64,000 nt of DNA from Eublepharis macularius (Eukaryota > Chordata > Lepidosauria > Squamata > Eublepharidae), in assembly GCF_028583425.1 (NCBI RefSeq), contig NC_072793.1, positions 172,151,681 to 172,215,680 of the forward strand, in the 5' to 3' direction. How positions within the stretch are numbered: position 1 is the stretch's first letter; each line of letters starts with the position of its first letter. The notes under the pieces are model-generated. The model was not told the origin of the DNA and did not search any database. It saw only the letters and a program-made list of their open reading frames with translations. The position numbers were made by a program, and so were the translations under genes. Shown here piece after piece: positions 44,478-58,406 of the stretch.

Positions 44478-47400
44478 ATGACAGGGAAAATTAAAATTGT
44501 TACTTTCAACTGCAGAGGCTTAAATAACCCCATTAAGCTCAAACGTGTTTCCACAGCTTTAGCACAGCAGAATGCAGATATATTATTTTTACAGGAGACC
44601 CATTATAAAAAGGAAATGCCTCAGATACTGAAATCTAATAGATTTAATTTGCAGTTCCAAGCTCCTGGCTCCTCAAACGCAAGGGGGGTTGCAATTGTAT
44701 TTTCGAAAAATATCAAATTTCAATGGGTAGACTCTGAAGTGGACCCTAGAGGAAGGTTCATATTTATCAAAGGGAACCTGGAGGGGACAAGGGTAACCCT
44801 AGCTTCGATTTATGCGCCTAATGATAAGCAACTTGATTTTTTGCATGAAACCTTTTCCAACCTATGTATGTTTGCTGAAGGTGAGATTCTGATTGGGGGG
44901 GGGACTTTAATTGTATAGCTGATTTAAATCTGGATCGGTCCCAGAGGGATGGGAGACGTTGCAAGAAAATACCACGTCAACTGAAACTACAAATGTTGTT
45001 CGATAAATTTGCTTTTAAGGATGTCTGGCGAGCTCACCATGGAGTAGAGAAAGATTTCACTTACTTTTCAGCCCGGCATCAAGTTCATACCAGAATCGAT
45101 TTTATTCTGGCCTCCAGTAAACTTTATCAAAATTTAATTTCTTCTAATATTGGGAGTAAAATCTGGTCAGATCATGCCTGGGTGGAAAGTCACTTGAATT
45201 TAGATGATAAAATAAAACAAGAAACTCATTGGCTATTAAATAAATCTCTTTTATTAAACCCATCTATACATAAAGAAATAGAGAAAGTACTTGAAAATTA
45301 TTTTAAAGAGAACGTTGCAGGGGAGGTCTCCCAGGCAACAATTTGGGATGCTATGAAGGCAGTGGTCAGAGGGAAAATCATCTCAGTAGCCTCCTTCTAC
45401 AAGAAAGAGAGAGAAATTCAGATTGGACATTTTAAGCAAAATCCAAGCACTAGAAATTAAGCATAAAAAATTTAATAATAAAAAAGTTTACAAACAACTT
45501 CTGCTTGAAAGAAAGAAGTTGGAATCTCTAGAGTCCTCTAAAATCAAGAAGAACTTACTTTTCTTAAAACAGAAATTTTGGCACAGAGGTCCTGGAACAC
45601 TTCGCTTGCTTGCTTGGAAAGTGAAAAAAAAGATCTCAGCCCACCAAATTAATCTGATTAAAAAAGGCAATAAGGATTATACTTCCAATAACAGGGAAAT
45701 GTTGGAAGTATTTTACAACTTCTACTCTAAGCTCTATAGAACCACAAACCCATTTATATCTGATATTGACAACTTCTTAGTATCCTGCACCTCCCTAAAT
45801 AGTCTTACGCCAGCGCATAGGGAATTCTTGGAGTCGCCCATTTCTCTCCAAGAAATCACAGAGATTATCAAGAAGCTTAAACTTAACAAAACTCCCGGCA
45901 GGGACGGTTTTCCTGCCGAATTTTATAAAAGCTTCACACATAGCTTAGCAGAACCACTCAGGCTGACTTGCAATGCAATTCTTACCCAGGGCATCTTCCC
46001 TCAGTCATGGAATGAAGCCTCGGTCATTGTGATCCCCAAAAAAGGTAAAGATGTCACCCTCCCATCATCCTATCGTCCGATTTCTTTGCTGAATCAGGAT
46101 GCTAAAATCTTTACAGCTATATTGGCCAACAGATTAAACAAAATCATTAATCATTACGTTCACCCTGACCAAACCGGCTTCATTCCACACAGAAACATGG
46201 CAGACAATGTGCGTAAATCTCTTAATATAATCAATCATTGCATTACCTATCAAATGGAGGCTCTCTTGTTGTCACTTGATGCAGAAAAAGCGTTTGACAG
46301 CTTGGAAACTAATTACCTTCTGAGACTCCTGTCAAAAATGGGTTTTGGCCAAACTTTTATACGATCAATCAGCTTACTTTATGCCAACCCTACGGCCCGG
46401 TTAAAAATAAATGGTATAAATTCAAAGGATATTAAACTTACAAGAGGGACCAGGCAGGGCTGCCCCTTGTCACCACTACTGTTTGCCCTTGCTATAGAAC
46501 CTCTGGCGGAATCCATAAGACAATCAGCTGAGATCAAAGGCATTAGAATAAAAAGTCATGAATATAAAATTTCTCTCTTTGCTGATGATATGGTTCTGTA
46601 TATCTCTCACCCTTCTGCTTCATTACCTCCCTTGGAAGACAAGTTACATACCTTTGGTCAACTATCAGGTCTTAAAATTAATAAATCTAAATCTGAAATT
46701 TATCCTATTAATTTATCCCCAGACACACAAGCTCAGATAGCCTCCAATTATGAATACCAATGGATCAGCAAGAACTGGGTCTATTTAGGAATCACGATCC
46801 CTGTCAACCTAGCAAATTTAAAGGAATCTAATTTTAAAACCCTAGAACTCAAAGTTATAGGTGAATTTAAAGAATGGAGCAAGTTGACTTTATCCTGGGC
46901 TGAAAGAATACAACTGGTCAAAACCATGATTTTACCACTTTTCTTATTTAATTTTCGTATGCTGCCTATTAATCTCACTGATCAAGATATCCAAAAGTGG
47001 CAAACTCTTATAAATAAATTTATTTGGGCTAATAAACGTCCTAGACTTAATTTTTCAACCATGAAACGTTCAACCAAAAAGGGTGGCTTGGCTATTCCAG
47101 ACCTAAAATGTTATTATATGGCAGCACAGCTAGCAAACATAGTGCTTCTTTTGCATTCCTCAGATAGTTCAGACTGGACATATGCTGAAACTGCACATCT
47201 TCTTCCCCATGATATAAAGGATATAATTTGGACAGACCCTAAACACAGGCCTACCCAAACTCTTGCCAATCCATTTTTGAAATCTACTATATCTGTATGG
47301 GACAGGGTAAGAAACTATCTAGCTCCTACACCGTCACCACTATCATCCTTCCTGGACCAATCGTGGTTTCCACCAGGTCAGGATTTAATTTCATTTCAGC

Positions 47401-48320
47401 AATGGAAGGTAATTAAGAAATCTAGGATCATTGACATCACCAAACATGGGGCCATACTAACTAAGGAGCAAATAGAAGGGGATACAGAGGTTGTGGTCCC
47501 TTGGTATCAATACTTACAATTATCTCACCTTATAGGCAGCCAATTATTTGTCGACTCCTGGAAACGGGAGTTTACAGATTTTGAACGTTTATTAAAAAAA
47601 ATAGAACCTCATCGTAAAGGCCTCATAGCTAGCATCTATTCTAATTTAAACTCACAGAATGATCAATCCTCATTAAGGTACCAATTGAAATGGAATACGG
47701 ACTGCAGTACCCCCTTAACAGAGGAGCAATGGTCCACAATATGGTCTGGCAAGCCCCTAAATTCGAACGCAATCAATATCAAAATGTCTTCTTTTAAATT
47801 GTTGTCGAGATGGTACATGACTCCTCAATTACTACACCAAATTAATCCCAATTTAACACCGCTCTGTTGGAAAAAGTGTGGTCAAATTGGTGACTATATC
47901 CATTTGTGGTGGTCTTGCCCCAAGATCCAATCATTCTGGGACTTAATTTCAAGGAAAATTAAGGAGATTACAGATTATGAACTGCTCATGACTCCAGAAT
48001 CAATTTTGCTGGGTCTTTGGGAAGACCCTGTCATACCAAAGGTGCGGAAAAATTTAATATTTATGTTACTTGCTGCTGCAAAAATGCTTCTAGCAGCACA
48101 CTGGAAATCAGACAAGCTTCCGAAGCTACAACAGTGGGTTCAGAAAGTATGGGATATTTTTATTATGGAAAAAATAGCAGACCACCTTCATTCTATTGAT
48201 AAACCACAGTATCAGTCATCATTCTTTACGCAATGGTTGCCCTTTTTGAATTACTTATACAATACTAATCAACTGCCTAATGCTGACATCAATACTTTTA
48301 GCTTCTTAGCTATATTATGA
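44478..48320 (+). pseudogene. L1 ORF2 (endonuclease-reverse transcriptase), two frameshifts
   Basis: ORF2p nicks DNA and reverse-transcribes L1 RNA at the target. The endonuclease starts MTGKIKIVTFNCRGLNN, has LQETHYKK and a SDHAW motif near 45170. The frame breaks at a run of nine G (44895-44903), where seven would restore the GGDFN motif, and again near 45420. From 45423 the frame is open for 965 codons. It has a KLNKTPGRDGFPAEFYK block, SYRPISLLNQDAKI, the catalytic FADD at about 46578-46589, and a C-terminal knuckle CWKKCGQ...IHLWWSC. The stop is at 48320. With only two lesions this is a young, probably inactive copy. The G-run shift could be a sequencing error. Confidence 0.88.
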
Positions 48321-49760
48321 GAATATCTCCTCACTGTTCCCCCTTGCACTGTTTTTGTAGTCTATTACATTGGCTTTGTTATTGTTATTGACCGTTCCAA
48401 GGTTTGTTTCTTGTATTATTGTTATATGTATTTATGAATATTGTAAATTGTAAAATGAAAAATAAATAGTTAAAAAAAATACGTATTACTATTTTTTTTT
48501 ACTGAAGGACCTCTTTGCAGACCACATTGGTGGTTTTCTCCTCTGGAGCTAGGATCACCAGGCTGCTGGCTGAGCTCCCTCTGGAGGACTGTGAGAAGCA
48601 GTCCTCCCTCAAGTCAATTCCTGCCACCTTCAGAGTCAGCCCCTGGGACTTGTTAATCCTCATAGCAAAGCAGGCCTTGAGGGAGAACAGCAGTCTCTTG
48701 AATTCAGAGGGGTTCTCTGCTGGTATGAGTGGTATGCGTGGTATGAACAGCGAGTCCTGCGCCCCCCCCCCCCGAGCACTGCCAGTGAACAATGTGGCCT
48801 CCATTATGTTCCTATGGAGGGCTTTCACTCACAGTCTGGTGCCATTGCAGAGTTTGGGCGGGTTGAGGTGCTGGAACTCCTACTTGGAGAAGCTTGTGGG
48901 CTGGAAAGCCAGGAGGGTGGTGAGGAATTTCCCAGGGTAGTGGACCACATCATCCATTTGCGCCACTGTGCCAATCTGGATCTGTATTCCATTTCTGGCC
49001 CTTGATGGGAGTTGTGTTTCCTTAATGATGGCAGCCTTGTTGTTCTCGGGGGTCAGAATGGCACGCCAAAGGCTTTTCCATGGCAGTGACGATATCAGGG
49101 TGTATCAGGGCTATTAGGTCTGCTAGGGTTGTCACTACTGTGCCCAGGTCTGCAGGGATGGTCACCTTTCCCTTGGACTTGGGATATTCTTACCCCTATT
49201 TTTAGTAGGAGTTTAGAGTTTAGCAGACACCTCACCACTCAAGTGGACCCTCATGTTCTTTCTTAGTGAGAATTTCCTGATGAAAGGCCACAGATACGAT
49301 GCCTGGGCACACACACCCAGTAACCTTGTCAGCTCGAGTTCCCCTTGGGACTACTGGCAAAGTCTACCCGAAGTCTCCAGCCAGCAGCACGGTGTCTCTC
49401 CCATCACTCTCTTGTTGCCCCTGACATCTTTAAGGGTTATGCTCAGTGCCTCAAAACACCTCTTCCTCCTTTTAGCATCGGGGTACCTGCACAACATCTG
49501 CCAGAAGGCTTCTTGGGGGCAGTAAAAGGCGATGCTCGCAAGTGGTGTGAGGTGGAATTGGACTGAGGGAGAGGTGGTGTGATGGGCATTTTGGCAGGTT
49601 CATGGGAGAGGTTCACATCGAAATGGCCCCTAGAAAGGTTCTGCACCATCTCCCCATGAACACTTAAAAACTTAATTGCCACACTGGCTTTTATATAAAA
49701 CCCCCATTCAGCATTCTTGTACTGTCTTTCTTCAACTGTCTGCAGTTGAGCTGATTATTA

Positions 49761-50057
49761 CCTCAGAACACAGAGTTCCACCAATCAAGGCTGCATATGC
49801 AAATGACCTCAGGGCAGAGTGGCTGAGTTGGCAGTTGGCGGGGGGGGGGATGAGCAGCCCCCCAGCCACACAGCGAAGCTGTATCCTTATGGGAAAACAC
49901 AGGTGACCCCTTTTTATCCCCTGAGGGGGTGAATTTGGGGGGCTTAAAGAACCCATGTGGGAACTTTGTTTTGTTAAGTTTCTGATTTTTCATAAACCAA
50001 ATAAAAAAATTTAAAAAATAAATCTGTTGAGGCAATATATATGCAATCAACCGTGTC
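49761..50057. other. Left flank of the second L1; nothing assigned
   Basis: AT-rich DNA that may be the 5' remainder of the Helitron. A run CAGCGAAGCTG near 49870 is palindromic. No exon is seen. Confidence 0.35.
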
Positions 50058-50072
50058 CAGAAATGAAACAAC

Positions 50073-52812
50073 GTAGTAAATAATGAGTTAACAAAAAAAA
50101 CTGGAGATAAGAAAAGTTACAAGACAAGGTTGCCCACTATCACCATTGTTGTTTGTGATGGTACCAGAAATTCTACTACGGCAGATACGGGAAGATGATA
50201 ATATAAAAGGTATGAAAATTAAAGGTTTCTCATACAAAGTAAGAGCTTTTGCTGATGATGTGATGGTCATAATTGAAGAACCAATTCAAAATATGCCAAA
50301 GCTATTAAAGAAAATAAAGGAATTTGTTGATTTGGCGGGGTTTTATATCAATAGAAGTAAATCTAAATTGCTATGTGAAAATATGACTAAACAAAAGCAG
50401 CAAGAATTAATGGAAATAACAAGTTGTGAGGTGGTACATAAAACAAAATATTTAGGGATAGAACTCACTGCTAAGAACATTGATTTATTTAAGAATAACT
50501 ATGATAAACTGTGGCAACAAATAGACAAGGATATGATGAAATGGAATAAATTAAATTTGTCATGGTTAGGTCGCATTGCAGTGATTAAAATGAATGTGCT
50601 CCGAAGGATGATGTTTCTATTACAAATTATACCAATAGTTAACGACAAAAAACAATTTGAGAAATGGCAAAGGAAGATACTAAACTTTGTATGGGCAGGG
50701 AAAAAACCCAGAGTAAAGATGAAAGTGTTGTATGATGCCAAGGAAAGAGGAGGACTACAACTATCGAACCTACGACTTTATCATGAAGCAATCTGCCTAG
50801 TTTGACTGAAAGATTGAATGTCACTAAAAATCATAAATTATTAGCTTTGGAAGGACATAATAAAATATTCGGGTGGCATGCGTACCTATGGTACAATAAG
50901 GCTAAAGCGGATCCTATGTTCTTACATCATTACGTGAGACAAAATTTGTTTATGGTTTGGCAAAAATACAAGAGATATATGGAAGAAGAGACACCTTTGT
51001 GGGTTGTACCGGCGGAAGTGATCAATCCTAGAATGGAACATAGTGGTGAGGAGTGGATGACATACAAAGAAATTTTGAAAGTGGAACAAAAATCAATTGC
51101 AATTAAAGCAAATGAGGAATTACCATTTCAGTATGGTTGGTTCCAGTATAGACAAATTAAAGATTTGTATGATTCAGATTGTAGAAATGTAGGGATTAGA
51201 TTAAAAAATTCAGAACTGGAGGAATGTTTACTACAAGAAGGGAAAAAATGATTTCTAAGACATAAGATTTTGTTAAACTGGTTTACGGAAGATGAAGTGC
51301 TAAAAGCGCAAATGGTAAAGTGGGCAATAAACTGTAATAGAGACATTACGATGGAAGCGTGGGAGTATCTGTGGAAAAATACTTTAAAAATATCGACATG
51401 TACTAGTATAAAAGAGAACGTTTATAAAATGATATATAGATGGTATTTAACACCTAAAAAGTTAGCTTATGGGAATAGTCAAATGTCAGATAAATGTTGT
51501 AAGTGCAAAAAACATGAGGGTTCATTTTACCATATGTGGCGGTCTTGTGAAAAAGCAAAACAATTTTGGGGGAATGTTTTGTTTTGTTTTTCAAACTTTT
51601 ATTGGCAAGTTACATATAACAATTAACAATCAACAAATAACAGATCAACCAATATTATACATATACAAACAATTTTGGGATTGTCCAGTGTGATAACATT
51701 GTCTATCATTAGTGATTTACAGAGCTGAATAATACAACAATTAGCATTATCATAATGTTCCTTAATGGTTAGGTGAGATATACACATAATTACAATGTAA
51801 AATAACCAGAGTTTGTAATAGTTTGTAAAAGTTTCGATTTTGGATGAAGATTATTTCTTTCTATATAAGTGAAAAAGGGGAACCATTTTTCGACAAAATT
51901 TGTATCCGCAGGGAAGTGTTCGGCTTTATGTATGTCGTCGGTTACTTTGTCAAGAATAAAGTTATTCCATATTTTCCCCAACCAATTCTCAATTGTTGGT
52001 ATGTGATTAGCCTTCCAGAACGTAGCTATGACGCTTTTTTCTGCAACAAGGAAGGATGCTATAAGCTCCCTTCTAATTTTTGGGATTGTCAATTCTTCCC
52101 ATTGATCTAGAAAAATTAATTTGGGATCTAATGGGACTGTATAACCTGTTATCAGTTTGATTTCACTCAGTACTTCATTATTTTGGGGGAATGTTGTTGA
52201 TGTGATGTAAGATTTGTTTCAAAAAAGTGTACCTAAAACCCCAGAGTTGTTATTGCTATGTATGAAATTAGAAGATTTTGCGACTGAGGACAAAACATTA
52301 ATATTGTATATGATAACTGCAAGAATTTTATATGCACAATTATGGAAGACACAAGAAATACTGAGTATAGAAGACTGGATGCGGAAAGTACTTTATATGG
52401 CAGAAATGGACAAATTAACAAGAAAAATAAGAGAACAAGATTCAGAAGGATTTATGAAGGACTGGGAAACATTTAAGCGATTTATGGAAAATAGATGGGA
52501 CATAAGGGGAAAATTGTGGTCCCTGGACAACTATTGAAGGAGGGAGATAGGTTTTCTTTACCGCTAGAAATAACAGATTAATGACAAAGATTATATTAGC
52601 ATATAAGTAACAGCTTTTTTTGGTATTTTAGATATAATGAACAAGCTTAAAATCAGATATACATATGGACAAGGGGTTGGAAAACTGTTGGAAGTCTAAC
52701 AAGAAAAGGGGGGAGGGTGTGTGGGGGAAGAAACAAGAATATATGGGGTAAAAAATGTATATTACTTAATTTGTATGTCAACTCACCCAATAAAATGTAT
52801 TTAAAAAAAAAA
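50073..52812 (+). mobile_element. 5'-truncated L1 of a second family
   Basis: It is flanked by a perfect 15-bp duplication CAGAAATGAAACAAC (50058-50072 and 52813-52827) and has an A tail at 52803-52812. It starts within the RT domain (TRQGCPLSPLLFVM) and carries the catalytic AFADDVMV near 50248. The WLGRIAVIKMNVL and ILNFVWAGKKPRVK blocks and the knuckle CCKCKKHEGSFYHMWRSC follow. Frame breaks occur near 50805 and 51250, and an antisense L1 is inserted at 51579-52179. The last codons (52214-52537) end in a TGA. Amino acids differ clearly from the L1 at 42750, so it is another family. Confidence 0.85.
51579..52179 (-). mobile_element. Antisense truncated L1 nested in the second L1
   Basis: A perfect 16-bp duplication ATTTTGGGGGAATGTT flanks it (51563-51578 and 52180-52195). 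On the minus strand it encodes an L1 ORF2 C-terminus (TIPKIRRELIASFLVAEKS, then FVEKWFPFFTYIERNN) ending at 51790. A 3' UTR and poly(A) (the T-rich run at 51579-51592) follow. The C-terminus resembles that of the L1 at 42750 (IPKVRKNLIFMLLAAAKM), so it belongs to that broader lineage. Confidence 0.9.
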
Positions 52813-53030
52813 CAGAAATGAAACAACCATTCAATTTTTATGTAAGAGAACCAAAACTATCCAACCACCGAAAATTAAAATAGGCAACAAAACAAATAAC
52901 AGAAAAACAGAACAATTCCAAGCGTTATTCAGTACTTTTTTTTACTAAATGTGCAGAATGCTGCAAGACTGATGTAAAGAAAATTAACTGTGATTATATG
53001 ACTTTCTTGTGGTATAAGGTAAGACAGCCG

Positions 53031-55118
<2,088 letters not shown>

Positions 55119-55299
55119 TCAGTAGTGAAGAATATTTTCTACAGTGAGAGCCAGGGACCTGGAAAAATGTCAGTGATATCTCACCATGTGCCAAGTTGTC
55201 TTGGAAAGGGAGAAAGAGGTAACGAGAGTGATGTGATGGACTGATCCAGGGAGCCCCATCGGGAGGGCAGGACAGAGACAGCAAGGCGGGGGGGGGCTT

Positions 55300-55560
55300 C
55301 AAAAGGAAGATGCGCCGCCCAGGACGGGATGAGCATCGGAGAGCGGAGTGGCGGAGAGCGAGTGGGAGAGATGGGTGGAAGGAAAGAGGCTGAGATGTAA
55401 GGATGGAGTGGCTGCAACCGGCAATGACTTGACTCAGAGTTGCAGGGGCAGAGGATAAGTCTGAGTGGGCCAGCCAGGTGTAGGCAGAGCTGCTCGGGGC
55501 TCAGCTCAGCCAGGCAACCTAGGGCATCCCGCCCTGAGCGACGCTGCAGCCTACCTGTTG
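55300..55560 (-). promoter_or_regulatory. Possible alternative 5' exon of the minus-strand ZNF
   Basis: A moderately CpG-rich stretch. Read on the minus strand it contains CCCCAACAG|GTAGGCTGC, a good splice donor with its exon edge at 55555, upstream of the finger exon. It would skip KRAB-A. The evidence is only a donor plus composition. Confidence 0.3.
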
Positions 55561-56445
55561 GGGAAGGAACCCTGCGCTGAGCTCGGGAGGAGCACAGGTG
55601 ACAGGAGCACGGGAAACACAAGAAGCCAGAAAAGGAGCCACACCTACTCTGAGGCCACTGGGGCAAACATCACAAGTGGATATTTTTTTGTTCTGCTGCA
55701 GAAATTTGCTCTTAAAGTAAAAAAAATTGTACTGATTTAGGATGCACACCAAGATTAATCGAGGAAAGAAATCCTTGCTAAAAATCTTGAAGTTTATTGA
55801 TAGTTTTTTTGTTTATATGAAAGGGAAAAAAATTAAAAGAATCAAATCCAGAGAGTGGAGCCATGAACAGACAAGACCAATTTGTCTACATTCTGGAAAG
55901 AAACACAAATTTGCAGGAGGAGCTAAATAGTTCTTGTGAGGATAAAATGGAGGAGAGGAGAAGTGTGTAAGTTGCTTTTGGTCCCTCTTTGGGAGAAAGG
56001 TGGAGTATGATTATAGCAAATAAAAAATATAGCTGAACATTTGTGGGGGGGGAGCGCTTAAAATGTATGTTGGTTCGTGGGTGGGAAGGAGAGAAGGAAG
56101 CAAGAAAAGGTGAGGCTATGCGGGGCGGGGGGGTGCCTGTGTCCCAGCCTTGCTTTCTCCATTGGAAGCGACGGTTGATAGTGGAAGTCAGAAATCATCA
56201 AAAGACAAAGACAGGCATCTGGAATTGGCCACCTGCTTCAGGATGATGGTGGGACTTGCAGGGCCAAAAGCGAAGGGAATCGGACCAACCGGGCTGAGAT
56301 TAGCTCTACACCAGCCCTCTGCTATTTGCAATAGGAGGAGAAGTTTACTTACAAGAGGCCAGGGAAGGGCCAGCAAGACAGGGAGAGTGGAAAATATCCC
56401 CTGTGGAAAAAACTCAAGGAGTTGAACCAGTTCCTTCAAATGTCA
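55561..56445. other. Intron sequence with SINE-tail fragment
   Basis: A fragment near 55918-56030 (AGGATAAAATGGAGGAGAGG...) resembles the 3' part of a Sauria-type SINE. The rest shows no exon or named repeat. Confidence 0.4.
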
Positions 56446-56662
56446 GAGTCTGTGTGGGGTAGTGGTGAGAACGTCGGACTGGGGTCAAGGAGATCTGGGT
56501 TTGAATCCCCGCTCGGCCATGGGACGTTCCTAGCTGGCTTTGGGCTATGCACATACTCTCAGCCAGAACTACATCACAAGGTTGTTGTATGGATGAAATG
56601 GAGGGGAAGAAAACAATGTAAGCCACTTGGTTTCACCATAGGCACGAAAGGAAGCACAGAAA
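56446..56662 (+). mobile_element. Sauria/ACA-type tRNA SINE
   Basis: The head GTGTGGGGTAGTGGTGAGAACG, GGACTGGGGTC and GGGTTTGAATCCCCGCTC gives box A and box B. The body TACATCACAAGGTTGTTGTATGG and ATGAAATGGAGGGGAAGAAAAC and the end AAGCCACTTGG match the lizard Sauria SINE. Its presence is the main marker for a squamate source. Confidence 0.85.
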
Positions 56663-56769
56663 GGTAGTGTGGAAAATGGCACCTTCTTTGAAAAACAATG
56701 TGTCCCTGAGGTACTGAAATTTGGTGGGTAGACGGTCTGAGTAGGATATCAAAGCTTTGCCTTTGAAAA

Positions 56770-57075
56770 TGGCTGGTTCACATTCCCAGCCCAGCCTACT
56801 TCACAAGGTTGTTGTAAGGATAAAGTGGAGGAAAGAACAATGTAAGCCACTTGGGAACAAAAGGGGTCTGGCATTTGTTATACATGAAAATCAAAATGAA
56901 AGCGGGCCAAAGGAAAATATTCCCTTTTATACAAAACAAAGGGGAGTTAGCCACTTCTCTGAGCTATCAATGGCAGTGTTGTCTAGTGGTTGGAGCGTCT
57001 CACTAACTTCTAAGAGACCCAACTTCGAATACTCAGGACTCTGTCTGGAATCCAAGCACAGAAAGGCCAGAGATG
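56770..57075 (+). mobile_element. Two further Sauria-type SINE fragments
   Basis: A 3' half (about 56770-56875) has CCTACTTCACAAGGTTGTTGTAAGG and AATGTAAGCCACTTGG. A 5' half (about 56975-57075) has GTTGTCTAGTGGTTGGAGCG and ACTTCGAATACTC. They may be one copy rearranged or two copies. Confidence 0.6.
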
Positions 57076-57395
57076 GAAACAGGAGCTGAATTTAATTTAA
57101 TTTATTACATTTATATTCCGCCCTCCCCACTTCAGCGGGCTGTAGGGATTTGCTAAGGTGAATCTATCTGGGTATCATCAGCCTGAGTATGGACCTTTTT
57201 ATAAACACATTTCTCTTTACAGCATGAATGTACCTAAGGCTTTCATTCTCAGGGGCTGTTGAATCCCAGGTCTGGGACGTCCATTTTTTTCCTCTGTGGC
57301 AAATGAAAGGGTGTCCTGAAATCAAAAAGGGCCAGAGAAGATGCCACTCCCTTACTTGTCTTCCATATTCATGATATAAGGGGAAAGACCCTTAC

Positions 57396-57525
57396 CAAGG
57401 GATGCAACAATATTATAATTTTCCTCCATCACTTCCCAGTAGAGTTTTCTTTGGCCTGGATCCAGCAGAGCCCATTCCTCCTCCGTGAAGAACACGGCTA
57501 CCTCCTGAAAGGACACGGGGGATCT
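57396..57525 (-). CDS. KRAB-A exon of the minus-strand ZNF gene
   Basis: The exon lies between CTTTTCTTCTTTCAG and a GTAAGG donor and is 130 bp long (phase 0 in, phase 1 out). It encodes a complete KRAB-A box: [18 protein letters not shown], then [22 protein letters not shown] is conserved; the usual MLE of TRIM28-binding KRABs is MEE. The outgoing phase joins in frame to the finger exon at 55055. KRAB-A recruits corepressors in this family. Confidence 0.85.
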
Positions 57526-57639
57526 CTGAAAGAAGAAAAGATTTCCCAGTTGTTGATTTATTCCTGTCCCTGAGCATTCAAGAAAGAAAGAAGAATGCCA
57601 TTGGCCAGTCAATGGATTAAAAGAAGGCAATACATCAAA

Positions 57640-58352
57640 TGGATGGCAAGAAAACTGGGCTGCATCTGGTCTTGCAGTCTCCAGGACTAGATGTCTTGCC
57701 TTTAGAAGGGGATAAACCCTTTCAGATTTTTAATTCCAAAACCTATCAATTGTACAACGAGATCTTTGAGTCTGGCTCCTCACCAGTGTTGCCATATGAT
57801 GCTTATATAACTTTGATTCAAAAAACTGCAGGCATCACACTCAGTGTGGATATTTCCAACCCATTTCTTTGATGAATGCAGGCACTAAGATATTAACTAA
57901 GATATTAAAAGGTGGTTTCAACTGTGGTATACGTAATCCGGGTAGGGTTCATACAAGGAAGGCAAGGGTTTGAGAATCTCCGACAAGTAACTAAGTTGAT
58001 GTTGTCCTCTTCCCCCTCTTATTTTTGATCTGTGTTTGGAACCCCTGACTTACTCTGTATGTAACTCTTTGGAATTTAAAAGTATCCTATAAGCGGATCA
58101 TTTTTTTATTGTTTATCTCAGAACCTCATTCTTCCATCCCAGTATTAATGAACGGGATCAATATTTTTGGTGATTTCTCTGGATATTTGATTAAATGGAC
58201 AATTCTGAATGGATGCTGTTGGGAGAAAAAAGATCACCGAGGGTATTTGCTAACAGACGTTTTTGATGGCGCCCTGATTACTTCACTTATCTCGGAATAT
58301 TGATTCTGAGATATGAAGTTTTCTTTCCTCCCAACAAATTTTAAACTAAGAA
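57640..58352 (+). mobile_element. Degraded L1/Tx1-like reverse transcriptase fragment
   Basis: Broken frames read [38 protein letters not shown], then GFIQGRQGFENLRQVTK: the order of conserved RT blocks in L1/Tx1-group elements (pGpDG..., LYNEIFE, ...ITLIPK, VGFIqGRQ). It ends with an A-rich run at about 58346-58360. Flanking DNA at 57592-57637 and 58361-58406 is a diverged direct repeat (about 46 bp), a possible long target duplication. Confidence 0.65.
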
Positions 58353-58406
58353 ATAAAAAAAAGAATCCCATCAGCCAGCCAAGCGATTAAAAGAACAAAA
58401 TACATC

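Larger units (their letters stand above)
42750..48474 (+). mobile_element. Full-length L1 LINE with 15-bp target duplication
   Basis: The element is bounded by a perfect duplication AAAAATACGTATTAC at 42735-42749 and 48475-48489. It starts with a GC-rich 5' UTR (GGGGGCGGGGCGTCGTG), carries ORF1 and ORF2, and ends TGAAAAATAAATAGTT plus an A run. The ~5.7-kb length and exact duplication indicate a recent insertion, although ORF2 is frameshifted. It sits inside the Helitron relic. Confidence 0.9.
42485..49760 (-). mobile_element. Helitron relic with PIF1-like helicase, split by an L1
   Basis: A rolling-circle DNA transposon on the minus strand. Its presumptive 3' terminus at about 42485 reads ...GGCATCAAGCTAG then T, the Helitron CTRR/T end. 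The body continues to 42749, is interrupted by the L1 (42750-48474), and resumes at 48475. The helicase then reads leftward. Its last part is nearly open (48828-48499): an FKRLLFSLKACFAMRINKSQG block, AGIDLREDCFS, and LVILAPEEKTTNVV. Farther upstream (about 49560-49270) are CFEALSITLKDVRGN and a worn LLAGDFRQTLPVVPRGT-type box. The Rep (HUH) domain and 5' end are not visible. Several stops and frame changes make it inactive. Confidence 0.7.
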
